Below are positions 51,351 through 64,000 of a stretch of 64,000 nucleotides of DNA, piece after piece. Positions within the stretch are counted from its first letter, which is position 1, and every line of letters begins with the position of its first letter. Under the pieces are notes generated by a model, which saw only the letters and a program-made list of their open reading frames with translations, was not told where the DNA came from and ran no database searches. Source of the stretch: Plotosus lineatus. Lineage: Eukaryota; Chordata; Actinopteri; Siluriformes; Plotosidae. A program made the translations under genes and the position numbers. The stretch lies in assembly GCA_024760905.1 (NCBI GenBank), contig CM045734.1:35992064-36056063 (forward strand), read 5' to 3'.

Positions 51351-53594
51351 CTTTGACCATATTTATCATATTTATTCTGCAACTCATTTTCTGAATATAA
51401 GTCGCGGTTTCATGTATATGTATATTTTGACTGGTGCTTTAAATGAACAATAATCTATCGAGGGAAAGCTTTCAGTAAACACACATCCAGCTCTGAGGAA
51501 ATGGGTAGTTTGAAGTCTGCTGTTGCTAGGTTACAGTCAGAGCAATGCCATGTTTTGGCAAACAAATGCAAAATTAGCATGAGACACATTCTGCTATCAG
51601 TGCTTTTTTCATTACAACGAAATCGAACTCTTCGTTAATACATTGACAGATGTGCATATGTGTATGTAGTCTGTTTAGTAGAAGGCAGTCATAAAATGTA
51701 TGCATCTATTTTTCACAATAAAATAACAATCCAGAGAGATGGAAAGAGCCAGAAAGACCTGCAGAGCATCAGTTAAAAATGAAACCCTTAAATTTTCTAA
51801 ACCCTTTAAATTTGATTACGAGGTACATTTCATATCAGGACTGTATTGGAAACTTTATTGAAAATCTGAGCACTTTGCCATATTTAGTTGGACAGGAGAA
51901 GTCTGTTTGCATTTTTAATAAGTGCAACCTATGTTTCTATTTTCACTGTACATACCCAGTTCAGAATGTGATGGGGTGATGCTGATAGAATAGGAGAAAA
52001 GTACCACCCACACTGGGCAGATCATCTGGGCTGAGGTCTGGAGAGAAGACACCATACTAGCCCTCTCCCTCTATACCTTTCACCTGTGCACACTTATCCA
52101 TAGCCTAGCTCATCATCTGGATGGCAGTATGTGTGCTCTGCAAAATAAAGCAATGACATCAAAATACATTAATGTCGATTAATATGTATGTCAAGTATTG
52201 CATATTTAATAAGCAGATTTTTTTTTTACGTTATACTTTTATATATGTTAAACAGTATATTAACATACATCTATCAAGACAAATTTCACAAATAACCAAA
52301 TATTATGTGTCTTTATCGTCATATGTAATATCATACCTTTTTTTCTTCTTGCACTGAATTCTAGAGTTTTCAATTTTTTTTCAATCTTATTGTCCAAAAC
52401 ATCTGTCCATGAAATCATAGCCTCAGCGGCTGGCTTCTCCCATCTGGCTTGCTGAATATTCCTATTTGGTGCATGTTACAGCCACCATTATTACAATCCA
52501 TGCTTTGTACACTATGTGCCTCTTTAGTGCCTTCAATAGACCGGCCACTTTAGGCTGAGCAGCCTCAGCCCCTCCACTTGCTGATTGTAACATGAAAAGA
52601 ACAGGTCTGCTTTGTACCCAGAGGATCAGTTAGCGAGCCTGTTAAGAAACGCTTGTCTGATCATCTGGTCTTTCATAACTGTCTATCCATGGAAGGTTCT
52701 TACAGACGTAAGGATTACCTAATTTGGATAGTAGTAAAGCAGAGGCATCCAATACAATATAATTTAAAATACCCCACCCTCCCCCTCAAAAAAAAGAAAA
52801 GAAAAAAAAAGGACTATGAGCTGAAGATTTTGCACTTGCTGTTACTATCTAATAAACTGTACCAGCTTTGTGGGTTTTTTTTAGTAATCTGATTGACAAT
52901 AGTGTCATATTCTCGGGTTGCATATATTAGTGCTATACACAATGCCAACAACATTGTATCATTACTATTTTATGGTAGGTACTGGACTTTTTGTCTTGCA
53001 GTCCCTAAGTATGTGGTGAGTACTTATCTCTGTAATGACTGACCGCACTGTTGTGAATGAGTACTTCAAAAACATGACTCATCTGGCATGAAGCAGACAC
53101 AGTGGGTGGGTGAGCTAATAGGACTTAATACCAAGAGCTGAGGGGTGTGTGTGTTTGTTTTGTCTTCACAGCACCCCATTAAATGGATGCGATCATCAAT
53201 TCATTGTTATAATTAAGTTCTCTCTTTAAAATATTACTCAACAGTCAGGAATAAGGATAACTGTTCCCTTAAATGATAGAATTACACACAATTTACTCCC
53301 CTTTTATTAAACTCAATATAGAATGTATATGGACGAGGTTCTGAAAGATCTCTAGTAATGGATTGACGATAAACAATACAGTGGCATCTGGGAGTCAGTG
53401 CAGGTAGCTACCACTGGCAGGTAACACAATACAATTCAACTTAATGATGCATCATTATATCAATTAAAACATTTTTTTTTTCATTGAGATTGGCCATGCC
53501 TAATTTAAAACTTTCACTGTGAATAGTAGCATAGTGAATTCCATTGCATAGTGTTCAGGGTGTGACATTTATGCAGCATAGGCATGCAGTCACC

Positions 53595-53862
53595 ACAGTG
53601 CAGCTAATTGGGTTATCAAAGGCCAGCCATGTCTCTCACGCTCTGTGGTGAGAGGCATACACAAGAATCATTGCTGACTTTAGCCAAGAGTAGCTGCACA
53701 GCTGTCTGTGTGATTTTGCCCTTCGACAGCCTGATGACTTGTTCAGGTTGTACTCTGACATCGTCCAGTGTCAGTAGAGAAGGACAACTAGCCTCCACAT
53801 GACCCTAATTAGGATTAAGTGGCTCAGAAAATGAATGAATGAATGAATGAATGAATGAATGA
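53595..53862 (+). repeat. SINE-A, 5' truncated, with (GAAT)n tail
   Basis: Starts in the body (CAGTGCAGCTAATTGGGTTA) and ends ATTAGGATTAAGTGGCTCAG with seven or more ATGA units. Confidence 0.82.
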
Positions 53863-54470
53863 ATATGCAGTCACGAAAGTAAAACTAACAGTTCTGGCTT
53901 CAAATGATAATTCACTGGAAGTGGGCAGGTGCAGTACTATTTATTTCTGTCTATTCTCATGCAATCGTATAGCAAAACCGTCTGTTTAAAGGTCCTTTTT
54001 CATCTAAGCTGTCCTTACATCTACTCTAACTCACAGAGTTAGCATTTCCTGTGATCGCGACACAAATTTTACTAAATTTTATTTTAATTATATTTCACTA
54101 TCAAACTGATACCTTACTAAATTGAAGGCATGGCTACACTTGATTCAAAGAAATCCCAGACAAGGTCAGCTTCAAGTCAAGCAGTACTTATTCGCCACAT
54201 TTTGTGACTTATTTGTACTTTTCCAACCTCAACAAAGAATTACCTAACATATACTTTTGTAAAAGTTAATTTTTTTGAACACATGTACCATTACTCTGCC
54301 ATCTCTTTCAAAAACAGCAGGGTCATGCACGCACTTAGCACCATAGGCTAACAAACTTTGTAGCAGTGTCAATAACATTAGGATTAATTTCATAGCTGAT
54401 TTCCCAAATATTAAGTTTTAATATTTTCCTTGTGCAGCCAGAGTTAATCTGCTGTCTATGACATTTCATA

Positions 54471-54776
54471 GGTAGGTAGGTCTGTTGGGTTTTTACACCT
54501 GAGCCTAGTGGCTCATCAGGCTGGTGCTTATCCCTGGTTTCCATAGCGTGAAGCAACCAGGAGTCCAACTCCCCCTGGATGGGACACTAGTCCATCGCAG
54601 GTTACCTTCCCAGTATATTTTTACTGGTACCCATTTATACTGCTGGGTGAACAGAGGCACAGTTTTGGTTGACACCTTGCCCAGGGGTCTTAGCACAGTG
54701 AGGGTCTCAGTGGGATTCGAACTCACAACCTCTTGATCATGAGCGCAGTACCCTAACCACTACGCTACCAGCCCCG
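54471..54776 (-). repeat. SINE-C, complete reverse copy with 13-bp target-site duplication
   Basis: The tRNA-like head is at 54700-54776 and the GGTAGGTAGG tail at the left. The duplication ATGACATTTCATA lies at 54458-54470 and 54777-54789. Confidence 0.88.
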
Positions 54777-55489
54777 ATGACATTTCATAAAATGTTGTTA
54801 ATAAATGTTTCTATAATAACTTGAAAATAAATGAAAAAAATATCAAATATCCAGCTGAAACTAGTATAAATCTCTTGCTGAATTTTAAAAAGAGAATTTG
54901 AAAGTATGATCACTTACACCGAAAAAAATGTGTGTGTCTAGCAAAATGCCAACAACATTCATGCTACGAGTAACATGCGTGTACTCCATATGTTCAAGCC
55001 AGAGAAAATCCCAACTGTACAGATTCTGGAAGGGGGGGGGGGGGGGCACACTTAATGGACCCTGTATGTATATTATGCATAATGTGAAAGTTAGCCACTA
55101 CCCCCACCCCAATCCCCAGGATTGTACATTAACAGTATTAAGTCACTGATTGGCCACAGAGCAGGGAATACTGTATGGAGTTAATATACTGGTCGGTTGA
55201 ATGAGTAGTGAATGGAAGGAAACCAAATCCCATTCCTGTTTTTGTAGTTTGGTCGGCACTAAAAATGTTAGATTGTGAGAAATGTGAATGCTTAGGTAAC
55301 AGTAAATGTAGTTATGAAGTTTAGTATACGGACAGGAAAAATACTCTCATCAAGGTAAGTGATGAGTTTTAAAGTGTAATTGTATTAAATTTGTATTATG
55401 ATCTCTTTAAAATGACAGCAGTGATTTGTCATACTTTATCACCTTTGCTTCTTATCAAGTCCATGTGAGTACTGCCACACTTCTACTAC

Positions 55490-55496
55490 TGCTACA

Positions 55497-55527
<31 letters not shown>

Positions 55528-55558
55528 TGACTACTACTAAGACTACTACTACTACTAG
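55490..55558. repeat. (ACT)n imperfect microsatellite
   Basis: ACTACT units with a few substitutions. Confidence 0.9.
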
Positions 55559-55716
55559 GTCTGCAGAGCAACATGTTGGCTTCTTCATTAACTACATCAG
55601 CCTTGCTAGTGACACAATTGTATTGTTTTGGCTAGGCTGCATGCAGCAGACACCAATCTGAGATAACAGATTATCAGCAAGTGTTGAGATATGACATATT
55701 GCCATATTGCCATATG

Positions 55717-55941
55717 TCAGGAAATTTGCAAAGTGTAAAGCATACAGCTGCACAAACAGAACGCACAGAAATCATGGAAAACATAACGCAATGCAATTCA
55801 ATAGTCTGTGAGGATCACGTTAAGCCTCAAGACAGACCTACTTGGGACAAAGACCAAGCTTTTATGTCTAAACCGGATGCTGTTCCTAAGGAATTCCTTC
55901 ATAAGTCAAAGTATGACAAAGAAGAGACCCGTAAAAGGTAA
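55717..55941 (+). CDS. candidate small hydrophilic ORF or exon, unrecognised
   Basis: From ATG (MSGNLQSVKHTAAQ) to a stop, about 74 codons. It is charged and non-repetitive (DHVKPQDRPTWDKDQ, VPKEFLHKSKYDKEE), and codon use looks protein-like. The last codons read CGT AAA AG|GTAAGAG, so the stop overlaps a strong splice-donor consensus. It may therefore be an internal or first exon of a plus-strand gene. I found no convincing partner exon and no homology that I recognise. Confidence 0.3.
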   Translation, partial: SGNLQSVKHTAAQTERTEIMENITQCNSIVCEDHVKPQDRPTWDKDQAFMSKPDAVPKEFLHKSKYDKEETRKR

Positions 55942-56249
55942 GAGCTTTTAGTATGTGGGGAGTTTTATCACCTAAAATGTCGACGTCTGCTGCTTGTTTA
56001 CTTGCACTTGACAACCTGGTCTAATGAGTTCACTTCACATCTGAGAAAATGGTGAGAAAATGGTTGATCAAACCAGTAATCTTTATATTAATTTGGCAGT
56101 GTTCCTTTGTACAATTTTGCGTATGACGAATGTTACAGCTTGAGTTGAGGAAATGAATGTATGTACATGTGATACGTTTAGTGACTCTTCTCTTTTAGAG
56201 GATGAATGGACCTAAAGCATGGCAATGAGTTAAACATAAGTTATCAAAC

Positions 56250-56273
56250 ACACACACACACACACACACACAC
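56250..56273. repeat. (CA)n microsatellite
   Basis: Twelve CA units. Confidence 0.9.
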
Positions 56274-58251
56274 TTTCATACTCTTTCATAGCAACAGATT
56301 ATATTTGCAATTGCCGTACTGTGGCTTTGTACAAAGCAATAATAGTTGTCTACCAAGTAAGGCGGTGTTAGTTTTATTAACAGATCCTACTATAAGCTAA
56401 TACTACTGGTATGAAGATTAGATTCATAGCCCCATCTGGAGTCCCTTTTTTATAGTATCTGGATAATTGTAGACAGTAATATTAGCATTTGCTTTGTAGT
56501 AGAGTGGCGCAGGGCATGTGCACAATAACACATTGCCTGAGGTTAATTGTTCTGCGGGGCTATGTAATATTCTTTCTTATTTTAAATTTTAACCCTTTAT
56601 TTTTCAAAATTGCAAAAGAAGCAAAGTTTGCTTCTACAAAACAAGGCCTTGGAATTTGATTTTTGAGTGCCGTTTCTGAAAACCAACATGCATGTGTACT
56701 TTAACACTTCTGTTTATAGGGTACTTATTTATTCATTTTGAGCAATAAGTGATTATAGATGGAGATGAATAAGGACAATAATTAACACATGATATCCCTG
56801 AAACATGTTCATGAAAACAGATAATAATGTGCTACAATTATTAGCTTTGTTTTCATAATATGATTTTGGATATTTAGTCAAGCAATCATTTTTGCATTGT
56901 AATACTGAACAAAAGTCCTCTAGAATACCCCCCCCCTCTCTTTCTCTCTCTCTATCTCTCTCTATATATATATCAGAATATTTGTCAGTATAATTTAATG
57001 ATCTATGCATTTATAAATAGTAATAGACCTGTAGTATCAGATACAAATAATACCATACAGTATTATCTAAACAGTACTTACCTGTAATTAGGAATGTGTT
57101 CAGCTTCAGTGCAGGATCTCTGCAAGCGAGCTTGTTCACTCTCCTCTTTACAAATGCGTAGAGATAGAACTAAACAGGGGCACAGAGAGACACACACTTA
57201 CACACAAACACACGTACACAATACAAGAGAGATGTGTTCATCTCACAGCCTGCAGACACTCAAAAGGCTTTGGAATAATATGAGCGCACTAAAGCGGCAC
57301 TCATGCATGTATTCAAGCCTGATTTCCACACTGCACAAAATGATAAGTCCACAAACTAAACACCCATTTACTCATTTTACAAAAAACACAGAATGAATGC
57401 AAGTGATACAATTCTTAGCAATCTTCTTTCATTCAGTCTGAGGTTAAATTCTCTTCATGACAAGCTCTATTTTTTTAATCACAGCTTTTATAGTAATGAA
57501 TATGAATATTTTAATAACTCTGTAAAAGTAAACATGCAAATCGACAAAAATATGAGACAGAGGGAATATTCAAATATTTATAGACACAAATGTTAACTCT
57601 TTTTCCAAAGCATGTGCACATTTTGCTTATCAACCTAAATCATGTAGCCATACTAATCACATTTGACATGCGCCTTATAAATCAAAAAACTATTTATGCT
57701 GCAAATATTTTCCAAAAATATATTTTTAACTCAATTAAAACATACCATATTTTAATCAGATAATAAAAAAATAATAGCTAAATACAATGAACCTCATAGT
57801 AATGTTTAGCACGGTGTTTTTACTGCTTTGTCAAGCTTGCTGAGCTGTCATGATGCTTTTTATTATGATTATTATTATTCTGCCAGTTTAAGTCTTTGCA
57901 AATGTAAATTGACTTCTTTTGCCCTACCAATACAGCACAATCAAATGTAAATTAAATAGCCAGATTTCTAATCTATGCAAGACTGTGATTTTAATTAACT
58001 GAACAAAGACCAATTCTGCCAGCTAATGTGATGTTTGCAGTGTGGAACATCAAACACACAAACTCACCAAAAGAGAAATTATTCACAGCCGTTTTATGTT
58101 ACTATAATAATTATCTGTCAGATGCACACACACACACCTCACTACACGTGAATACAGGATAAAGAGAGAGTGCAGAAATAATAAATAATAAATTACTATT
58201 TATTCACTTAGTACTAACATACAAGTGATGCCGTGTTAACAAACAGTAAAC

Positions 58252-58253
<2 letters not shown>

Positions 58254-58336
<83 letters not shown>

Positions 58337-58364
58337 GAAGAAGAAGAAGAAGAAGAAGAAGAAG

Positions 58365-58434
<70 letters not shown>

Positions 58435-58440
58435 TGCTCA
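58254..58440. repeat. compound microsatellite (TA)n(GAA)n(TC)n(TG)n
   Basis: TA array 58254-58333, GAA units to 58366, TC array to about 58416, then TG units, followed by a SINE-E tail (TTTTGAATGGGTTAAATGAA). Confidence 0.95.
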
Positions 58441-58529
58441 TTTTGAATGGGTTAAATGAATAGGCAGTCATTTCATTTGTGGGATTAATAGTGTATCTCA
58501 AAATCCAAAATAAAATAAAAAAATAGCTA

Positions 58530-58890
58530 CTTTCCTCCTACAACAGGGCAGTGACCCAAAACACTAAAAATTATGCAAGTATTGTATAGAGATGAAGCAA
58601 TCAGCTGGTATTCCGTCACCACTGCAGTGGCCAGATAGTCGCTGGATCTCAACCAAATTGGGAGCAGCTTGAACATAAGGTACAGAAGAAGTGTCCATTA
58701 ATCCAGTCCAACTTGTCAGAGTTTCTTCAGGATGCTTGGGGTAAAATTTATTTCTTTTACCCAAACAAATTAACAGCTAGAATGACAAATATCTGCTAGT
58801 CTATAATAGCAGCAAATGGGAAAGTTGAGACAAAAGCAAAGTTGGAAGGACAAAATTATTATTTCAAGTAGAAATTATCATTTTTATTCA
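58530..58890 (+). mobile_element. Tc1-like transposon 3' remnant
   Basis: Frames give QLEHKVQKKCPLIQSNL and ANGKVETKAKLEGQ-like wording, the C-terminal end of Tc1 transposases. Upstream is a trace of the DDE-proximal segment. Stops are present. Confidence 0.72.
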
Positions 58891-59584
58891 TTTTTTACTG
58901 TCCAGTAGAAATTATTCATACATTACATTAGAACTAGTCACTCAAGTCACAACATAAGGAGTATAATACTGGCGTTTCTGACAAAGCAAACTTGGTACTA
59001 TGTTTTGTAGGATTTTTTTTTTTTCCATCTGTCTACTGTACCAGTTGTATATGGTTGGAATAATTGCAACATTCTCCTTGTCACTTGATGGAAGCAGCAT
59101 CCTGCCTCAGTAGTAGCGAGAACAAGGAGGGGAGACTGATTATTTTAGCTAAACAGTGAAAATGATTTCGGGAAATATTAAGGAAAAGCTAAACTTTTTA
59201 TTTTAAATTTATTTAAATTTGCAAGAAAGTCTGAAAAGTCCAATTTACATAGATGTTTTTATATTTTTTGTGGGCTCTCCAGTGTAAATAATTACAAGTA
59301 GTTGTTATTGGTTGCGTCAGTCAGGTCAGGTTTTGCCCTGCTACTGGTAACATGTAAGCCAGTACAACCTGTTGCATGGTCGGGTGGTCGGTGACTAAAC
59401 CGGCTCCCCCACCAGTTTCCAAATTTAGTGAGGAGGGTAGCTAGCAACCCAGTAGGAATAAAATGAAGACCCATCAAAGGCCGGATGAACTCTTTAGAGC
59501 CAATGGCCAGCTAGCTAGAGATGGTGTCTCAATAAAAACACGCTGCAGAAAGAACTTTGGGCTTCTACTGTGGATTTTTTGCCC

Positions 59585-59845
59585 TTCGTATGCAGCTAAC
59601 TGGGTTATTAAATGCCAGCCATGTCTCTCACTGTCTATGGTGAGAGGTTCATGTAAAAGAACCATTGCTGAGTTTTGTAAAGAGTAGCTGCAAAGCCGTC
59701 AGTGTGTTTCTGCCCCTTGCTAAAAGGTTGTGTCAGGAAGGGCATCCGACGTAAAAACCTGTGCCAAATCAAATGTGCGAATCAGATGATTGGCTGTGGC
59801 CACCCCTGAAAAAGGAAAAAGCCGGAAGAAAAATAAGAAGATACA
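59585..59845 (+). repeat. SINE-R: SINE-A body with RTE 5' and 3' ends
   Basis: The SINE-A body to GTGTTTCTGCCCC is followed by GGTTGTGTCAGGAAGGGCAT, wording also found near the RTE 5' end at 45126. The RTE 3' end follows (GCTGTGGCCACCCCTGAA and an A-rich AAGAAGA tail). Confidence 0.8.
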
Positions 59846-59962
59846 GCCATGACAAGGCTGTTATGGTTGCCGCCTACGGCAGAATTCTGGCACAGCACCC
59901 AGATTGATTCATTGGTTGCTGTGATAGACAATTTATGTAAATAGTTGAACACCATTTGGTTA

Positions 59963-60085
59963 CCAAAGAGAAGATTTATGGATGTGGTGAAGGAGGACAT
60001 GAAGGTAATTGGCGTAAGAGAAGAAGATGCAGAGGATAGGGTGAGATGGAGGTGGTGTAGTGGCGACCCCTGAAGAGAACAGCAT
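59963..60085 (+). mobile_element. RTE LINE 3' fragment
   Basis: Encodes part of the C-terminal MDVVKEDMKVIGVREED wording and ends GGCGACCCCTGAAGAGAACA. Confidence 0.85.
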
Positions 60086-60404
60086 TTGGATCCTGGTCAC
60101 GTATAAAGCGATTATTATTTGTATATCAGGTGACAGGCATTGTCTACTGAAAAGTAATTAATAATATCACAGTAGTAGAGAGAAGAAGATACATTTTTTC
60201 ACAGCTTTACTGACAATTTGAAATATTGTTATATCCTTATTATCGTAAAATTTTCAAAACATACTGTTTTTAAAATAATATATATGAAGAATCACATGGT
60301 TCTACAACAATGAAATAGTTTTCATAACAACTGTTAACTTTAAATCCTTGTATATTAGCCTAAATTATTTTGACAAATGTTGTCTACACCTGGAAAATGT
60401 GCCA

Positions 60405-60410
60405 TTTATT
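60405..60410 (-). terminator. poly(A) signal AATAAA for the small coiled-coil gene
   Basis: TTTATT on the plus strand, 43 nt downstream of the minus-strand stop codon at 60453-60455. Confidence 0.6.
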
Positions 60411-60452
60411 GTGGACTCGAATGAGCCAGTGACCTACATTTATGTCACATTT

Positions 60453-61764
<1,312 letters not shown>

Positions 61765-61997
61765 TTTATACTCAATTCAGTGTTAAAGTACAAAGTATGC
61801 TGATGAACCGGAGTTCCTCCTCAAAACATGCAGAGTACAATGCTGATCAAAATCTGTTGCTGTCTATTTTTTATCAGTTGCTTCTAGAGCAGGTCGATTT
61901 TTTTGCCCTATGGTGGTGAGTCATGCTGGCCTGGGCTATGCATTTATAAATCAATTCACATTTCATGCACCATTTATTAAGCTTAACAACATGTACC

Positions 61998-62143
61998 AGT
62001 TCTTCTTCTTCTTCTTTTTCTTTCGGCTGTTCCCTTCAGGAGTCGCCACGCCACAGCAAATGATCTGCCTCCATCTCTCCCTATCCTCTGCATCTTCTAC
62101 TCTTACTCCAACGACCTTCATGTCCGCCTTCACCACATCCAGT
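61998..62143 (-). mobile_element. RTE LINE 3' fragment
   Basis: Reverse copy. CTTCTTCTTCTTTTTCTTTC at the left is the tail, then GGAGTCGCCACGCCACAGC and the C-terminal coding wording. Confidence 0.85.
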
Positions 62144-62651
62144 TATATTTAGTAAAGTGCTGTAAACTGGAATGCAAACAATGACATGGGTATTCAAGGT
62201 TATTTCCTATTGGATTTGCATTAAAATAAATATGTTCATTAAATGCATTCCTCAACTAGTTATGGAGTGACATACTGTAAAATACAACATTTGCAATAAA
62301 TACAGATGTCATATTTTACCAGGTCAGGACTTGTCTGGTCAGCACTGCTTGCTAACTGTTGTTAACGTTGGCTGGTACTGTATCTTGCATCATGCTTACA
62401 TATGTAGGTAGGATTACACTCCCCATCCAAGAGCTGCCGAACACTGGAATACATTGTTGGATTGCCTTTGGCATACTTTAATATGTGCCATTTTCATCAA
62501 ACATTGCATTATATTATTTTGCATTTTTATTTTTAGCAAAGATTTTGTCTCATTTAAGTCCAACCAGTCTATGAAGTCTTCAGCACATCTAAAATATTTT
62601 CAGCGGGGTTAAAGTCAGACTCAAAAAGGTACCTCATGAGCTCTGTACCAT

Positions 62652-62860
62652 TTCTGTAACTGCTTAATCCTAATTAGGGTCGCGCGGAGGCTGGCGCCCA
62701 TCCCAACGACTCCGGCCGTGGGCAGAGTACACCCTGGACAGCTTGCCAGGCCACCTCAGGGCAGAAACATGCTGACGGCTTTGCAGTTACTGTTGCCGAA
62801 AGTCAGCAATGGCTCTTTTACATGCCTCACACCATAGACAGTGAGAGACATGGCCGGCCT
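62652..62860 (-). repeat. SINE-A, truncated
   Basis: Reverse copy from the tail (CTGCTTAATCCTAATTAGGG) to GAGACATGGCCGGCCT. The head is missing. Confidence 0.8.
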
Positions 62861-63529
62861 GGCCAAGTTCTCACATCATAATACTGGTGACCAATGTGCA
62901 TAATCTGTGCATCACTTTATGATCTTTTCTCCTTAACCTGACACACTGGAATAGGGTAAAATTAGGCTCGTCCAACTATGTCAACATTTCCCCATCTCTA
63001 TAGAGTTCAGTCAGCTTAGGAATCTCAAATTCATTTCCTGAGAGGACATTCCAGTTTAGATTAGATCAGCACGCAGTTGCTGGAGACTTAGGTTTGCCAG
63101 GAACTTTTCATATAAAGTTACAGTTGAATTAGGATTTATATTTTAAAAGCATTCATCTTTGAATAAGGGTAACATTTCAATTTCTTGCCACATATTTGCT
63201 ATGCAGCTGCAACATCCTGAATGTGCTGCATGTGTTGAATGACTTCATCATGTTCAGCTGTCGTATAAAGGATTTATCTCCTGATGTTCAAAGTACCTCA
63301 TTATTATCTCTAGAAAGCAAATGTTTTCCTGAACTTGTGTCAAAGTAAAACCTGGTTTAGTGCATTTGATTCACTGCTCATTTTTCTGAAGGTAATCTAA
63401 TCTAGAGGCCATGAAAAGTTTCCAGTCTTAGACAAGAGACTATTCATGTTCCTATTTATACCAATAAACATGGTGACTGTTGATATCTGGGACAGCAGTC
63501 ATTTTTTGCTGTGTGTTGTTGGTGTTGGT

Positions 63530-63625
63530 GTATAGGGTGAGATGGAGGCAGAGGATTCGCTGTGGTGTCCCCTGAAGGGAACAGCCAAAAGGAAAAGAAG
63601 AAGAAGAAGAAGAAGAAGAAGACGT
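63530..63625 (+). mobile_element. RTE LINE 3' end with (AAG)n tail
   Basis: GTGAGATGGAGGCAGAGGAT, then CGCTGTGGTGTCCCCTGAAG and an (AAG)n tail. Confidence 0.85.
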
Positions 63626-63947
63626 TGTTGGTGTATAACATACAGTATTCTGTTACAGCTACCCAGCATGTTTAACATTAAAGGTGTGTCAGGAAATAGC
63701 ACATACCCCAGATGATGAGATCCATAGAGAGAATCTCAAGTTCTCGGGTTCTCTCTCGAATCAACCCTCCTCCTTTATCCTACTTGACTTATGTTGTGAT
63801 CAGGAAACTTCACTAAAAGATGGTAATTCTTTATCAAAGCATTTTTTGTTGTTTTAATAAAGTTTTTTTTTTAATCTTGTTGTTTTTTTAATGACAAGTT
63901 GTCCTAATTTTTTTCAAAATTATTTATAAATTTTATATCTCCCAAAT

Positions 63948-64000
63948 GGGGCAGTGGTGGCCTAGTGGTAAAGGGCGCGCAGGATCGCTGATCTTAAGGT
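63948..64000 (+). repeat. SINE-A, 5' part, cut by window end
   Basis: Begins GGGGCAGTGGTGGCCTAGTG and runs off the window. Confidence 0.85.

Larger units (their letters stand above)
43870..60452. other. upstream flank of the Ig gene, repeat-rich
   Basis: This 16.6-kb stretch should contain the missing first exon and promoter of the Ig gene, but I could not identify either. It is otherwise filled by the elements listed separately. The parts at 51.4-53.5, 54.8-55.6 and 56.0-58.2 kb show no repeat family or gene that I can name. Confidence 0.6.
61765..64000. other. upstream flank of the small gene, right edge of window
   Basis: No gene seen. A TATA-like stretch (GATAAAAAATAG on the minus strand, near 61866-61878) lies about 105 nt upstream of the ATG of the small gene. 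The rest holds RTE and SINE pieces and AT-rich unique sequence. Confidence 0.5.

Noticed and set aside
55024..55046. G run at 55.0 kb as another RTE 5' end
   Set aside because: The sequence after it (CACACTTAATGGACC) does not match the RTE 5' wording beyond a few bases.
57094..57396. 100-codon plus-strand open frame near 57.1-57.4 kb
   Set aside because: Low-complexity His/Thr-rich content, no splice or start context, and no recognisable motif.

Overview
The window is vertebrate nuclear DNA, almost certainly from a ray-finned (teleost) fish. It holds long introns, many tRNA-derived SINEs, an RTE-type LINE family, Tc1 and pogo/Tigger transposons, and long (AT)n microsatellites. A teleost fits the repeat types; I cannot name the species.

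Left third (1-22,163, + strand): the 3' part of a cyclooxygenase-1 gene (ptgs1). Eight coding exons are readable with consensus splice sites and the expected family exon lengths. The window opens inside an exon, so the signal peptide, the EGF-like module and part of the membrane-binding domain lie to the left. The heme and peroxidase histidines, catalytic Tyr385, aspirin-target Ser530, Arg120 and a C-terminal -GEL ER-retention signal are present. The 10.7-kb intron before the penultimate exon is packed with repeats, including an 854-bp tandem duplication and degenerate Tc1 and pogo transposons.

Middle (26,086-43,869, - strand, tail-to-tail with ptgs1): a previously unnamed type I membrane protein that I assembled from 18 exons by matching splice phases. 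It has six Ig domains, a Ser/Thr/Pro/Gln/His-rich stalk of about 195 residues, one transmembrane helix and a cytoplasmic tail of about 235 residues. The first (signal-peptide) exon was not found. Two introns appear to use GC-AG splice sites. Introns hold two minus-strand RTE copies, long (AT)n arrays and a 117-bp-arm palindrome.

Right third (43,870-64,000): repeat-rich. It contains a near-complete RTE retrotransposon (45,055-48,201) whose endonuclease and reverse transcriptase are split only by an apparent one-base frameshift, and a pogo/Tigger transposon interrupted by a SINE with a clean 9-bp target-site duplication. At 60,453-61,764 (- strand) is a compact two-exon gene predicting a 106-residue secreted, coiled-coil, probably GPI-anchored protein with a nearby poly(A) signal. 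I do not recognise its family.

Nothing suggests that the three genes form an operon-like unit. The two clear multi-exon genes are convergent, and the small gene lies upstream of the Ig gene on the same strand. The most noteworthy points are the unnamed six-Ig receptor, the tetherin-like layout of the small protein, the mixed COX-1/COX-2 pocket residues, the UG-repeat acceptor in ptgs1, and a SINE that carries both ends of the RTE LINE.
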